Assembly: GCF_049319665.1 (NCBI RefSeq)
Contig: NZ_JBMOUD010000014.1
Location: 1 to 64,000, forward strand
Length of the DNA stretch: 64,000 nucleotides
Direction of reading: 5' to 3'
Source: JBMOUD01 sp049319665
GTDB lineage: Bacteria; Pseudomonadota; Gammaproteobacteria; Enterobacterales; Enterobacteriaceae
The notes beneath the pieces are model-generated. The model did no database searches. It saw only the letters and a program-made list of their open reading frames with translations, and was not told the DNA's origin. The position numbers and the translations under genes are program-made. This document shows positions 26,084 to 35,258 of this stretch, piece after piece. Position 1 is the stretch's first letter. Every line of letters starts with the position of its first letter.

Positions 26084-27043
26084 ATGAGAAATTTTATTCT
26101 GCGACGCTTGTTGCAAACCATCCCGATGTTATTTCTAACCTCGCTACTGATCTTCATGCTGTTTGCTCTGACTCCCGGTGATTTTATTGACGGTAACGTC
26201 ACACTAACCGCCCAACGCGCTGCTGAACTCAAAGCGATTTATGGTCTGGATCAGCCTTTACTGACTCGCTATTGGCACTGGCTGAGCCAATTATTACAGG
26301 GCAATCTGGGCTTCTCGTTGCAATACCAAATTCCCGTTAGCCAACTATTAAATCAGTACATCTGGAACTCATTCCTGCTGGCCTCGATTGCGATGATCTT
26401 CTATTGGGGGATTGCGCTGGCCGTTGGCGTCATCTCCTCGTTAAAGCCTTATTCGCTGTTTGACCACATTGTCAGCGTGATGATCTTTGCCGCCATGTCT
26501 TTCCCGACCTTTTTCTTGTGTCTGTTACTGATTAAATGGTTTGCGGTAGATTTGCACTGGTTGCCGGTCGGCGGTATGACCAACACCGGCAGCGATGCGC
26601 AGGGTTGGGCCAGGATAATGGAAGTTGGCGCGCATCTTATCTTGCCGGTTATTGTCCTGATAATGCTACAGGCAGGGAGCCTGACCCGTTATTTCCGCGC
26701 CAGCATGCTGGATGTTATCAAGATGGACTTCGTGCGTACCGCGCGTGCCAAAGGGTTGCGTGAGCGTACGGTGATCCTCAAACATGCGCTACGTAATGCC
26801 TTGCTGCCCATCATTACACTGTTAGGTTTTGAATTACCGGGGTTGTTCTCCGGGGCGATTATCACCGAGACGGTATTTAACTGGCCGGGTGCCGGTCATA
26901 TTCATATTAATTCGCTGGCTGCACGCGACTACCCGGTACTGATGGGCTTTACGCTGTTTCTGGCGGTGTTGACCATTCTGGGTAATTTAATTGCCGACGT
27001 GCTGTACGCCTGGGCAGATCCGCGAATTCGGGTGAGGTCGTAA
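26084..27043 (+). CDS. ABC transporter permease (DppB/OppB type)
   Basis: 319-residue inner-membrane permease with six helices. The N-terminus RNFILRRLLQTIPMLFLTSLLIF and the EAA-loop region ARAKGLRERTVILKHALRNALLP are those of the OppB class. Its stop codon overlaps the ATG of the next permease (TAATG), indicating coupled translation. Confidence 0.92.
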   Translation: MRNFILRRLLQTIPMLFLTSLLIFMLFALTPGDFIDGNVTLTAQRAAELKAIYGLDQPLLTRYWHWLSQLLQGNLGFSLQYQIPVSQLLNQYIWNSFLLASIAMIFYWGIALAVGVISSLKPYSLFDHIVSVMIFAAMSFPTFFLCLLLIKWFAVDLHWLPVGGMTNTGSDAQGWARIMEVGAHLILPVIVLIMLQAGSLTRYFRASMLDVIKMDFVRTARAKGLRERTVILKHALRNALLPIITLLGFELPGLFSGAIITETVFNWPGAGHIHINSLAARDYPVLMGFTLFLAVLTILGNLIADVLYAWADPRIRVRS

Positions 27044-27984
27044 TGTTAGGTTCTCTCTTTTCAAACCAGCGCCGTCTGCGTAAAGCGCAAATCCCAGCCC
27101 TGGCTCAGGTCACGCCGTCACCGCTGCATCAAGCCTGGAAGGCATTGCTCCGCAATCGTATGGCGATGTTCAGTCTGATTTTGCTGGTGGTCATGGCGCT
27201 GTGGTGTATTTTCGGCCCGATGTTCTCGCCGTGGCGTGATGAAGCGACCGATGCGCTGATGATCAACAAAGCGCCTAATGCTCAGCACTGGTTAGGCACG
27301 GATTTTCTGGGGCGAGATATCTACACTCGCTTATTGCTGGCCGGGCGTATTTCGCTGGTGATTGGCCTGTTAACCATGTTGCTGTCGGTGACGCTGGGCT
27401 ACCTGCTTGGCGCGTTATCCGGTTATGTCGGTGGAATGACTGACAAAATCATCATGCGTGCCGCCGATTTAATGATGACGATCCCCAGCTTGCCGTTGCT
27501 GGTGGTGATGGGCGCGATGCTGGCCGAGCTGGATTTCTCGCCGGACTCGCGCGTGTATATGGTGATTTTAATGCTTAGCCTGCTGGAATGGCCAAAGCTG
27601 GCGCGGTTGGTGCGTGGGCAGATCCTCTCACTACGCGAGCGTGATTTTATGCTGGCAACCCAGGTGCTCGGGCTATCATCGCACCGCCGTATTTTCGGCC
27701 ATTTGTTGCCCAATACCGTGCCAATTTTAGTGGTGATGGCGACCGTTGCCGTAGCCAATGCCATCCTCAACGAATCGGCGATTAGCTATCTCGGGCTTGG
27801 CGTGGTACCGCCATCGGCCTCGTGGGGCAATATGATGGATGCTGCTAATAGCCTGATCGATTTCCAGCGCCGTCCGTGGCTGTGGATGCCACCGGGTATT
27901 GCTATCTTCTTAACGGTGGTCGCCATCAACGTGCTCGGTGACGGCCTGCGCGATGCCCTTGACCCGAAAATGAAGCGAGGCTAA
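27043..27984 (+). CDS. ABC transporter permease (DppC/OppC type)
   Basis: 313 residues with the N-terminal cytoplasmic stretch and first helix of OppC-class permeases, GTDFLGRDIYTRLLLAGRISL near residue 85 and the EAA motif region ATQVLGLSSHRRIFGHLLPN. Pairs with the preceding permease. Confidence 0.92.
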   Translation: MLGSLFSNQRRLRKAQIPALAQVTPSPLHQAWKALLRNRMAMFSLILLVVMALWCIFGPMFSPWRDEATDALMINKAPNAQHWLGTDFLGRDIYTRLLLAGRISLVIGLLTMLLSVTLGYLLGALSGYVGGMTDKIIMRAADLMMTIPSLPLLVVMGAMLAELDFSPDSRVYMVILMLSLLEWPKLARLVRGQILSLRERDFMLATQVLGLSSHRRIFGHLLPNTVPILVVMATVAVANAILNESAISYLGLGVVPPSASWGNMMDAANSLIDFQRRPWLWMPPGIAIFLTVVAINVLGDGLRDALDPKMKRG

Positions 27985-27988
27985 ATCG

Positions 27989-28975
27989 ATGACGCAACCT
28001 TTAGTCCGTTTTAATAATTTGTCACTGTCGTTTGCCAGTGAGCAAGGGCGGGTACGTGCGGTTCAAAATGTCAGTTTCGAGGTGATGCCCGGCCAAACTG
28101 TTGGCATCGTTGGCGAGTCTGGCTGTGGCAAAAGCGTTACCGCGATGTCATTGATGGGCTTATTACCGCCGCAAGTCGCACGTATTGACGGCGGAGAAAT
28201 TCTGTTCGCCGGGCAAAACTTGCTGGCATTGCGCCCTTCAGACATGGCGGATTTACGCGGCAACCAGTTGGCAATGATTTTTCAAGAGCCGATGAGTGCA
28301 CTTAATCCGGTGCTGACTATCGGCGAGCAGCTGGTGGAACCTTTGATTCGTCACGTAGGCGATACGCCTAAAGTGGCCTGGAACAAGGCTATCGCGTTGC
28401 TCAGTGAGGTTGGATTGGCGCGTGCCGATAGCCTGATGAACAGCTATCCGCATCAGCTTTCAGGCGGCATGTTACAGCGAGTGATGATTGCAATGGCGTT
28501 AAGTTGTCAGCCAAAACTGCTGATTGCCGATGAGCCAACCACGGCGCTGGATGTCACCGTGCAGGCGCAGATCCTCACGCTGCTTCGCGAGCAGGCACAA
28601 CGTCAACATATGGCGCTAATGCTGATCACTCACGATCTTGGGGTGATCGCGCAAATGGCCGATCATGTCGTAGTGATGTATGCCGGTAAAATTGTTGAGC
28701 AGGGGCCTACCGCCGACGTGCTACGTCATCCGCTGCATCCTTATACTCAAGGATTGATCGCTTCGCGTCCGGTACCTGGCGAACGTCGCCGCCGCTTGTA
28801 TTCTATTCCTGGCCAAGTGCCAGATTTGGCGGCATTGCCCGCGTATTGTGCTTTTACCGATCGTTGTAGCAAAGCGACCGCGCACTGTCGTCAGGGTATT
28901 CCGCAACTTATCGGGCAGCATCGTCAGGCGGCCTGTTTCTATAGCGGACTGACGGCTGAGCCAGAATTACGGTGA
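27989..28975 (+). CDS. ABC transporter ATP-binding protein (DppD/OppD type)
   Basis: 328 residues. Walker A GESGCGKS, Q-loop, signature LSGGMLQRV (a variant of LSGGQ with Met for Gln), Walker B LLIADEPT and the switch His in LITHDLG are intact. The C-terminal oligopeptide/dipeptide ATPase extension has the Cys-rich stretch (CAFTDRCSKATAHC) found in OppD/OppF proteins. Confidence 0.93.
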   Translation: MTQPLVRFNNLSLSFASEQGRVRAVQNVSFEVMPGQTVGIVGESGCGKSVTAMSLMGLLPPQVARIDGGEILFAGQNLLALRPSDMADLRGNQLAMIFQEPMSALNPVLTIGEQLVEPLIRHVGDTPKVAWNKAIALLSEVGLARADSLMNSYPHQLSGGMLQRVMIAMALSCQPKLLIADEPTTALDVTVQAQILTLLREQAQRQHMALMLITHDLGVIAQMADHVVVMYAGKIVEQGPTADVLRHPLHPYTQGLIASRPVPGERRRRLYSIPGQVPDLAALPAYCAFTDRCSKATAHCRQGIPQLIGQHRQAACFYSGLTAEPELR

Positions 28976-28984
28976 TAAATTGCG

Positions 28985-29965
28985 ATGAATAAAGACTATT
29001 TGATTGAGGTCGATGGCCTTAAAAAATACTTCCCGATCCAGGATGGCTTGTTCGGTCAGCAGACCGGACAACTGCGTGCCGTTGATGGCGTTAGCTTTAA
29101 GATCCGCAAAGGTTCGATCTTTGGGCTGGTGGGGGAATCCGGCAGTGGGAAAACCACGGTTGGCCGAACGCTATTAGGGCTGTATGAGAAAACGGCGGGT
29201 AGCGTTAAATTCCGCGGTGAAGAGTTATCCTCACTTAAACCTAAGCAGTTGAAAGCGCTGCGTCCAAAAATTCAGCTGGTCTTTCAGGACCCTTACAGCT
29301 CGCTTAACCCAAGAATGCGGGTAGGGGATGCCATTGGCGAAGCGATGCTAGAACATAAGCTATGTTCAGTGGCAGAACTGCGCAGCAAAGTCATTGAGGT
29401 GATGAAAATCTGTGGGCTGTCGGAACAGCACTACAACCGCTTCCCACATGAATTTTCCGGTGGGCAGCGTCAGCGTATCGGTATTGCCCGCGCGCTAATC
29501 CTCAACCCTGATTTCATTATTGCTGATGAACCGATCTCGGCATTGGATGTGTCGATTCAGGCGCAAATTATTAACCTGTTCTCTGATTTACGCGACGATC
29601 ACGGTGTGACCTTCTTGTTTATCTCGCACGACCTTGGCGTGGTGGAACATCTGTGTGATGACGTTGCTGTGATGTATCTCGGGCAAATTGTAGAAACTGC
29701 CGATCGCGATAGTTTATTCCGCCAGCCGCTGCATCCTTATACTCAGGCACTGCTGGCAGCGGTACCCACACTGGACCCTGACAGCGGGCCGGTGGCGATG
29801 GCGCAGGGCGAAATCCCTGACCCGTCAAAGCCACCGACGGGATGTCGGTTTAATACGCGTTGTCCGTTGGCGACCGAGCGCTGTCGGCGGGAAGTCCCCA
29901 TATTACGGGAGGTAGACGGTGGGGGCGATGTAGCAGGGCATCGCGTGGCCTGTCATTTGGTTTGA
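28985..29965 (+). CDS. ABC transporter ATP-binding protein (DppF/OppF type)
   Basis: 326 residues: Walker A GESGSGKT, signature FSGGQRQRIG, Walker B FIIADEP, switch His in FISHDLG, and the C-terminal Cys-rich extension (CRFNTRCPLATERC). It closes the five-gene transporter operon; a hairpin-dense region follows. Confidence 0.94.
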   Translation: MNKDYLIEVDGLKKYFPIQDGLFGQQTGQLRAVDGVSFKIRKGSIFGLVGESGSGKTTVGRTLLGLYEKTAGSVKFRGEELSSLKPKQLKALRPKIQLVFQDPYSSLNPRMRVGDAIGEAMLEHKLCSVAELRSKVIEVMKICGLSEQHYNRFPHEFSGGQRQRIGIARALILNPDFIIADEPISALDVSIQAQIINLFSDLRDDHGVTFLFISHDLGVVEHLCDDVAVMYLGQIVETADRDSLFRQPLHPYTQALLAAVPTLDPDSGPVAMAQGEIPDPSKPPTGCRFNTRCPLATERCRREVPILREVDGGGDVAGHRVACHLV

Positions 29966-30355
29966 ATAGCCTGTTCGCTTAGGCATAGCGTGTCTTTGGC
30001 TAGGGCTTATGTGGTTCTGGCGCAGGTTCGGTCGCTTATCAATACGTTATTATATGTCAGCGCTGCCGAACGCGACCGGCAAGGGCTTTTCGGCGAAAGC
30101 CCCTGCACCCAACGCCTGTGCTTAGCTTGTCGGGTCGCTGCGCGACTGCCCGCACTCTCTACTTCGGCCTGACGGGTCGGCTGAGACGGGCGTCCTGCCC
30201 GGCTCAGCCTAAATCCGTCGTCCTTGACGGATTTCCCCTAGCCTCATTCATTCGCTTGGCCGACAAGATGCGCTTTTAAGGTCAACAGATCTGAGGTCAA
30301 GGACTGAAGTCAACAGATCTGAGGTCAAAGGCTTAACTTCAAAGGTTGCGATCTT
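29966..30355. repeat. Hairpin-dense intergenic repeat region
   Basis: 390 bp between convergent transporter and hpxZ genes with no credible gene. It holds GGGCTTT / AAAGCCC at 30083-30102, a long stem GGCTGAG...CTCAGCC with inner CGGGC/GCCCG at 30179-30209, and AAATCCGTC / GACGGATTT at 30211-30234. From 30258 there is a dispersed motif (GGCCGACAAGATGCGCT...AAGGTCAA) that recurs at 57371, then an exact 20-bp direct repeat (30281-30300 and 30309-30328) split by 8 bp. GC-rich compared with neighbours. Confidence 0.65.
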
Positions 30356-30742
30356 TTACACCATTAGGCTGACGTGGGCAGCGACGATTTTCCAGCCGCT
30401 GGGCATTTTGACCCAGGTTTGCATTTGGCGGCCGATTTTGTCGCTGCCTTCGCGGGTGAATTCGGTGCTGGCAATCGCCATGTCGTCGCCGTAGGTGGTG
30501 ATGACGGTATTAGCGAGTTTACGGTCTAAGCCTTGGGATGGGCGGGAGGCGCGGAATTCACGGATGGCATCGATACCGTATAAGTTCTCACCAGCACCTA
30601 AGCGCACGGTGCGTTTGTCATGCCAGAACAGTTCGTCTAATACGGCGATATCATTGGTAATCAACGCTTGCTCGTAGCGATAAAACGCCGCGTTTACTTC
30701 GGCTAAAATGGCGGGGCGATCGATATTTTCGGTTTTCATCAT
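30356..30742 (-). CDS. hpxZ: Oxalurate catabolism protein HpxZ (AtzH-like, SnoaL/NTF2 fold)
   Basis: 128 residues of the DUF3225/AtzH-like family, a small cone-shaped NTF2-type fold (AILAEVNAAFYRYEQALITNDIAVLDELFWHD, GWKIVAAHVSLM). It is the last gene of hpxWXYZ and is thought to assist the amidase of the same operon; no catalytic role has been assigned that I can name. The name rests on family and gene order. Confidence 0.85.
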   Translation of the reverse strand: MMKTENIDRPAILAEVNAAFYRYEQALITNDIAVLDELFWHDKRTVRLGAGENLYGIDAIREFRASRPSQGLDRKLANTVITTYGDDMAIASTEFTREGSDKIGRQMQTWVKMPSGWKIVAAHVSLMV

Positions 30743-30792
30743 CTTTCTCTCAGTTTTATCACCGGTAAGCTCACCTTACCGGTGTTGATCTG

Positions 30793-32190
30793 TTAACCAA
30801 TCAGTGAACTCTTCACCTTAACCAAACCTTGTTCTTCCAGTGCCCAGGCGGCGCGCAAGCACAAATCTTCGCGCCATGGCGGAGCAATCAACTGCACGCC
30901 AATCGGCAGTGCGCCGTTAATCTCGATGGGAATAGACACGACCGGTAATCCGAGGAATGAAATCGGCTGGGTGAGCATACCCATGCTGGCGCGAGTCGGT
31001 AAATCCGTACCGTTGATATGAATCGTGTCCTGACCAATTAACGTCGCCTGGCAAGGCGTCGAAGGGGCAATTAAAATATCCCAACGGTCAAACATCGGTA
31101 AGATTTGCTGCTGGAAATGATGACGGAAGCGCTGGGCCTGGACATACCAAGCCGAGGGGATCATCGCACCTGCCAGCAGGCGTTCACGCGATAACGGCTC
31201 GAACTGTTCTGGGATGCTACGCAGTTTCGGCAGATATTGGTTCCCGCCTTCGGACGCGCTAATGATAAAGGCTGCCGAGCGGGCCAGTTCGGCCTGCGGC
31301 ATTTCTACTTCTTCTTGCGCTTCTAACGCTTTGGCAACGCGTTTTACCGCCTCTTTGGCGTAATCATCACTCCAGGTCGAGAAATAACCGCCGAGTACTG
31401 CGGTACGTAATCCTTGCTGGCCGCGAGTTAAATGTGAAAACGTCTCGGTGACCGGTTTATCAGCCTGAAAAGCATCGCTGGTATCGCTGCCTTGCATCGC
31501 ATCATAAACCGACGACAAATCACTGCTGCAACGGGCTAATGGGCCGATATGATCCAAGCTGGCAACAAACGGCTGGCTGCCGCTGCGAGAAATACGGCCA
31601 AAGGTCGGTTTTAGCCCCAGAATTCCGGTTAATGAAGAGGGAACACGAATTGAGCCGTTGGTATCGCTGCCGAGGCTAAAGTTCACCAAGCCTGCCGCAA
31701 CGGCGGCGGCTGAACCGCCGGATGATCCTCCGGCGATGCGCTGGGTATCGCGCGGATTACGCGTCACACCATAATGACTGTTTTCGGTAGTAAAGCCGTA
31801 CGCATAAGCATCCATATTCAGCATGCCGGACAACATTGCGCCTTGGCTTGCCAAACGGGCAACGGTATAAGCATCTTGTTTTGCCACCGCATTGCCACTA
31901 TTGAGACTGGCTCCGGCCAGCGTGACTTGACCGGTGACATCCAGCAGATTCTTCACCGCATAAGGCACCGCTGCCAACGGCGGCAGGGCGGCACCGTTGG
32001 CGCGCAGGCGGTCTATTTTACTGGCTTCGCTGAGCATGCGATCGCGCGTAACATGGGTGAAGGCATTGATTACCGGGTCAGCCTTCTCAATGTTATCAAG
32101 GGTCTGGTTGGCAATTTCGGTGGCAGAAAACTCACCGGTTTTTAGCGCCAACTGCAACTGGCTAATGGTCAAATCGGAAAATGAACTCAT
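30793..32190 (-). CDS. hpxY: Amidase HpxY (AtzE-type amidase signature enzyme)
   Basis: 465-residue amidase-signature hydrolase proposed to act on oxalurate, the product of ureidoglycine transamination. The Ser-cisSer-Lys triad is readable: Lys in YAVKNLLDV near residue 78, the glycine-serine loop GGSSGGSAAAVAAG near 155 and the nucleophile Ser in GSDTNGSIRVPSS near 177. The start overlaps the stop of hpxX as ATGA, matching the AtzE-AtzG pair where the small partner binds the amidase. The precise substrate is inferred. Confidence 0.88.
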   Translation of the reverse strand: MSSFSDLTISQLQLALKTGEFSATEIANQTLDNIEKADPVINAFTHVTRDRMLSEASKIDRLRANGAALPPLAAVPYAVKNLLDVTGQVTLAGASLNSGNAVAKQDAYTVARLASQGAMLSGMLNMDAYAYGFTTENSHYGVTRNPRDTQRIAGGSSGGSAAAVAAGLVNFSLGSDTNGSIRVPSSLTGILGLKPTFGRISRSGSQPFVASLDHIGPLARCSSDLSSVYDAMQGSDTSDAFQADKPVTETFSHLTRGQQGLRTAVLGGYFSTWSDDYAKEAVKRVAKALEAQEEVEMPQAELARSAAFIISASEGGNQYLPKLRSIPEQFEPLSRERLLAGAMIPSAWYVQAQRFRHHFQQQILPMFDRWDILIAPSTPCQATLIGQDTIHINGTDLPTRASMGMLTQPISFLGLPVVSIPIEINGALPIGVQLIAPPWREDLCLRAAWALEEQGLVKVKSSLIG

Positions 32191-32387
32191 ACGTGATACA
32201 CCCCGGCAATTTCCAGACGTGAGTCCAGTGGTAAATCCATCAACGGCTGCGCCATTTGGGCAATACGCGTAAATTGTGCCAACAACTCTTGTCGGCGTGA
32301 ATCGTCAAGCTCAAGCGCCAATACGGACTCCATCTGGCTGATATAGGCGGCCCAATCCTTAGGGAGCGCAGAGGGATCTTTGTTCAT
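32187..32387 (-). CDS. hpxX: Small amidase partner HpxX (AtzG/GatC-like)
   Basis: 66-residue DUF4089 protein, helical and acidic (MESVLALELDDSRRQELLAQF). Related AtzG stabilises the AtzE amidase much as GatC does GatA. Its ATG has GAGAAACC in front and its end overlaps hpxY by 4 bp. Confidence 0.88.
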   Translation of the reverse strand: MNKDPSALPKDWAAYISQMESVLALELDDSRRQELLAQFTRIAQMAQPLMDLPLDSRLEIAGVYHV

Positions 32388-32427
32388 GGTTTCTCTCGTT
32401 TTCTGTAAAATTTAACAGGCATCTGTT

Positions 32428-34014
32428 TTAAAAACCGGCGGCACTGCCGTTGCTGCGTGGATCAAAGGCACCTTCAAACATACCGTTGGTGTGATGAATG
32501 ATGGCGCCTGCATGACCGACTGCTTCACTAAAATCGGTTAATAGCTCGACGTCATGGCCGCGCTGACGCAAACCTTCTTGCGTGCTGTGGCTAAAACGAC
32601 TTTCTAGTTTGAGGCTATCGTTACTGTCGCCCCAGGTACGGCCTAATAGCCAACGCGGGCCGCTGATCGACTCTTGTAGCGGTTTACCCTGTACTACGTG
32701 GCGGATAAATACCGTGGCTTGAGTTTGTGGCTGGCCGTCACCGCCCATTGAGCCATAAACCATAGTGCGCCCGTCGTACAGTCTTGCTGCCGCAGGGTTT
32801 AAGGTATGGAAAGGTTGTTTACCCGGAGCCAATGCCAGCAGATGATCGGCATCGAGGCTGAAAGATGCTCCGCGGTTTTGCCACATCACGCCGCTGCCAG
32901 GTAGCACCATGCCGCTACCAAACTCGTGATAAATACTTTGTATAAAGGAGACGGCCAGTCCGCTGCTATCCATGACCCCCATCCACACGGTATCACCTGG
33001 ACCTTTGCCTTTGCCCCAGTCGGCGGCGTGGTGTGGATTGATGCGGGTTGCCAGTACATCAAGGTATTGTGGATCTAAGAGATCTTGCGCATTTTGCGTC
33101 ATCAGTCGCGGATCGGTGATAAAGCGATCGCGCAAGCCAAAGGCCAGTTTGGTCGCTTCGACAATGCTATGAATGGTCGCGCTCTCATCCATGGTTTCTA
33201 AAGGCAGGCGGTCGGTTAAGCCGAGGATCGCCAGAGAAACCAGCCCTTGCGTCGGGGGCGTTAGGTTGAAAATTTCGCCTTTGCTATGTTTTAGACGCAG
33301 CGGCACTCGGCGCTGCGGGTGATAATTGGCTAAATCTTCACGGGTTAGTGGCATGCCCAGCGCCTGCATATCAGCGGCCATGGCGTTTGCCAAATTGCCG
33401 CGATAGAAGCTATCCAACCCTTCGGAACATAGCTGCGCCAGCGTTTGTGCTAAACGAGGCTGGGTAAAACGCTGACCGGTCAGTGGAACATCGCCATTAG
33501 GCAAAAATACGTCGGCAAATGACGGGATGTGTTCCATCTCATGACGTTTAGTCCGCGTGGCGGCTTCTTGTGAGGCGGTAACCGGGAAACCATCTGCGGC
33601 ATAACGCAATGCATCACATAGCAAACGCGAGAGCGGCTTTTGTTCACCGCCCAATTCGGCCGACACTTTCAGCGCCTCTTGCCAACCGCCAACAGTACCC
33701 GCAACGGTCAGCGCCGCTTTAGGACCGCGATAAGGAATTTGTTTCTCTCCAGCGTAAAGCGCCAGCGTGGCCTGTGAGCCTGCCGCACCGCTGGCATCAA
33801 TCGCTATTGGCTCTCCTTTTGGTGGCACGATAAGCCAGAAACCATCGCCACCCAAGCCATTCATATGCGGATAGACCACGGCAATAGTGGCGGCGGCGGC
33901 AACCATCGCTTCAATGGCGTTTCCGCCTTCGCGCAGTACTGCTAAAGCACTTTGGCTAGCCAGATGATGCGGGGTGACGGCCATTCCCAGTGGGGCACTA
34001 TTACTGTTGATCAT
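32428..34014 (-). CDS. hpxW: Oxamate amidohydrolase HpxW (gamma-glutamyltransferase-like Ntn hydrolase)
   Basis: Family member of gamma-glutamyltransferases; the Klebsiella enzyme hydrolyses oxamate to oxalate and ammonia. The 528 residues have no signal peptide, unlike true Ggt, so it should act in the cytoplasm. The autocleavage nucleophile Thr lies in GPGDTVWMGVMDSSG near residue 345, followed by the small-subunit motif GSGMVLPGSGVMWQNRG. First gene of the hpxWXYZ unit, preceded by a sigma-54-like promoter. Confidence 0.9.
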   Translation of the reverse strand: MINSNSAPLGMAVTPHHLASQSALAVLREGGNAIEAMVAAAATIAVVYPHMNGLGGDGFWLIVPPKGEPIAIDASGAAGSQATLALYAGEKQIPYRGPKAALTVAGTVGGWQEALKVSAELGGEQKPLSRLLCDALRYAADGFPVTASQEAATRTKRHEMEHIPSFADVFLPNGDVPLTGQRFTQPRLAQTLAQLCSEGLDSFYRGNLANAMAADMQALGMPLTREDLANYHPQRRVPLRLKHSKGEIFNLTPPTQGLVSLAILGLTDRLPLETMDESATIHSIVEATKLAFGLRDRFITDPRLMTQNAQDLLDPQYLDVLATRINPHHAADWGKGKGPGDTVWMGVMDSSGLAVSFIQSIYHEFGSGMVLPGSGVMWQNRGASFSLDADHLLALAPGKQPFHTLNPAAARLYDGRTMVYGSMGGDGQPQTQATVFIRHVVQGKPLQESISGPRWLLGRTWGDSNDSLKLESRFSHSTQEGLRQRGHDVELLTDFSEAVGHAGAIIHHTNGMFEGAFDPRSNGSAAGF

Positions 34015-34075
34015 GACGAGTCCTTATTTTCTTTAATATTCTTTAACGCGGTTTTCAGTGAGCTTGGTTTTAGTA

Positions 34076-34091
34076 AGCAAGAGGCGTTCCA
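34076..34091 (-). promoter_or_regulatory. Likely sigma-54 promoter of hpxWXYZ
   Basis: Minus strand TGGAAC-N5-TTGCT keeps GG-N10-GC and 10 of 11 consensus bases (TGGCAC-N5-TTGCW), 62 bp before the hpxW ATG. Only a half NtrC-type site (TGCAC at 34095) is seen close by. Confidence 0.6.
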
Positions 34092-34163
34092 CATCTGCAC
34101 TGTTGTGATGATAAATGGTAGAAATAAACTTGTATTATCTCCCCCAGCGCGTGTTATGTTCCG

Positions 34164-34179
34164 CTGAAACGTTAGTTAC
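34164..34179. promoter_or_regulatory. Candidate HpxU operator upstream of hpxU
   Basis: TGAA-ACGTTAGT-TACA fits the HpxU motif TGAA-N8-TTCA (as I recall it from Klebsiella work) with one mismatch. It is 12/16 identical to the reverse complement of the site at 35259-35274 and lies 13 bp before the hpxU ATG, suggesting autoregulation. Confidence 0.55.
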
Positions 34180-34192
34180 AGGAAGTCAGAAA

Positions 34193-35032
34193 ATGAAACA
34201 AATTGATGAGCGCCTTCGTGGATATTACGCTGAACTGACGCCACAAGAGCAGAAGGTCGCTGATTTTATTTTTGACCATATCGACGAACTGATGAGCTAC
34301 AACAGCGCCGAACTGGCAAGACTCAGCGGGGTATCGAAAGCCACGGTTAGTCGCTTGTTTAAACGCCTTGGTTACCCGAGTTATCGCGATATGCGTGACG
34401 AAGTGCGTACGTTACGCCAAAGCGGTATGCCGCTGACTGACAGCCGTGATGCGGTACAGGGCAACACCTTGCTCTCACGTCATTACAAACAGGAAATGGC
34501 CAACCTTACACAGTGGATTAACCAGATTGATAGCATACAATTTGCGGCCGTGATTACGGCGTTAAGCCAGGCTAAACAAGTCCGCCTATTGGGATTCCGT
34601 AACAGCTATCCCGTCGCATTGCATCTGCGTCAGCAACTAATTCAGGTGCGAGCCGGTGTGGTGATGATCCCACAACCGGGGCAGACGCTGGCCGAAGATT
34701 TAGTGGATTTAACCGCCCATGATGTCGTGATTTTTGTCGCTTTTCGCCGCCGGGTTCGTGCGACGCGCGCCATTCTTGCCGACCTTCAGCAGCGTGGCGT
34801 ACCGGTATTATTAATCTGCGAGCCGCAGGCGCAATCATTAATCCCCTTGGCCCGCTGGCACTTAGCAGCATCGCTGGATAGCGTGTCTGCCTTTGACTCT
34901 TATTCGGGCGCGATGAGTCTGGTGAACTTAATCAGCAATGCACTGCTGCATGAAATATTGGCTTCTGGTCGCCAGCGAATTCATCAAATTGCTGACCTGT
35001 ACGGTGATTTGGACGAACTGGAACAGCGTTAA
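34193..35032 (+). CDS. hpxU: RpiR-family repressor HpxU of allantoate genes
   Basis: 279-residue RpiR-type regulator: single N-terminal HTH_6 domain (LTPQEQKVADFIFDHIDELMSYNSAELARLSGVSKATVSRLFKRLG) and a C-terminal SIS domain. It is divergent from hpxW and just upstream of hpxF, the location of a regulator of both units; an RpiR-type repressor HpxU has this role in Klebsiella. ATG 34193 has AGGAAG in front; the frame open from 34115 is not used. Confidence 0.82.
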   Translation: MKQIDERLRGYYAELTPQEQKVADFIFDHIDELMSYNSAELARLSGVSKATVSRLFKRLGYPSYRDMRDEVRTLRQSGMPLTDSRDAVQGNTLLSRHYKQEMANLTQWINQIDSIQFAAVITALSQAKQVRLLGFRNSYPVALHLRQQLIQVRAGVVMIPQPGQTLAEDLVDLTAHDVVIFVAFRRRVRATRAILADLQQRGVPVLLICEPQAQSLIPLARWHLAASLDSVSAFDSYSGAMSLVNLISNALLHEILASGRQRIHQIADLYGDLDELEQR

Positions 35033-35064
35033 GATTATTTTTTTCACTCATCCGGTATCAACAA

Positions 35065-35100
35065 GGCACCAATATAGTGCTAATGCACAATATTGGTGCC
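35065..35100. promoter_or_regulatory. Pair of NtrC-type enhancer sites
   Basis: Two GCAC-N7-GTGC sites: GGCACCAATATAGTGCT (35065-35081) and TGCACAATATTGGTGCC (35084-35100). Read on the minus strand the first contains GCACTATATTGGTGC, which I recall as the E. coli glnA enhancer. The pair also forms a 17-bp stem with one mismatch and a TAAT loop. They lie about 130-165 bp before the sigma-54 promoter, a usual enhancer distance. Confidence 0.85.
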
Positions 35101-35228
35101 TCTCTCCTGCCTCTGTCGCAATGTCTTTGCCCTGCATCGGGGCATCTATTTTCTCAATACCTCGTCAGAACTGCCGAAACGCTCAGGTATATGAGCATTT
35201 TTAGCAAGTTTTTGCCTTTTATTGGTTT

Positions 35229-35244
35229 TGGCACATTAGTTGCA
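35229..35244 (+). promoter_or_regulatory. Sigma-54 promoter of hpxFGHIJK
   Basis: Exact consensus TGGCAC-N5-TTGCA with GG-N10-GC spacing, 57 bp before the hpxF ATG. Together with the NtrC-type sites it predicts expression under nitrogen limitation. Confidence 0.9.
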
Positions 35245-35258
35245 GAATGTCTTGCCAA

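Noticed and set aside
29990..30172. 60-codon frame after the OppF-type gene
   Set aside because: It lies in the hairpin-rich repeat region and has no ribosome site.
30281..30328. CRISPR-like direct repeats
   Set aside because: Only two 20-bp copies with an 8-bp gap; no array and no cas genes.
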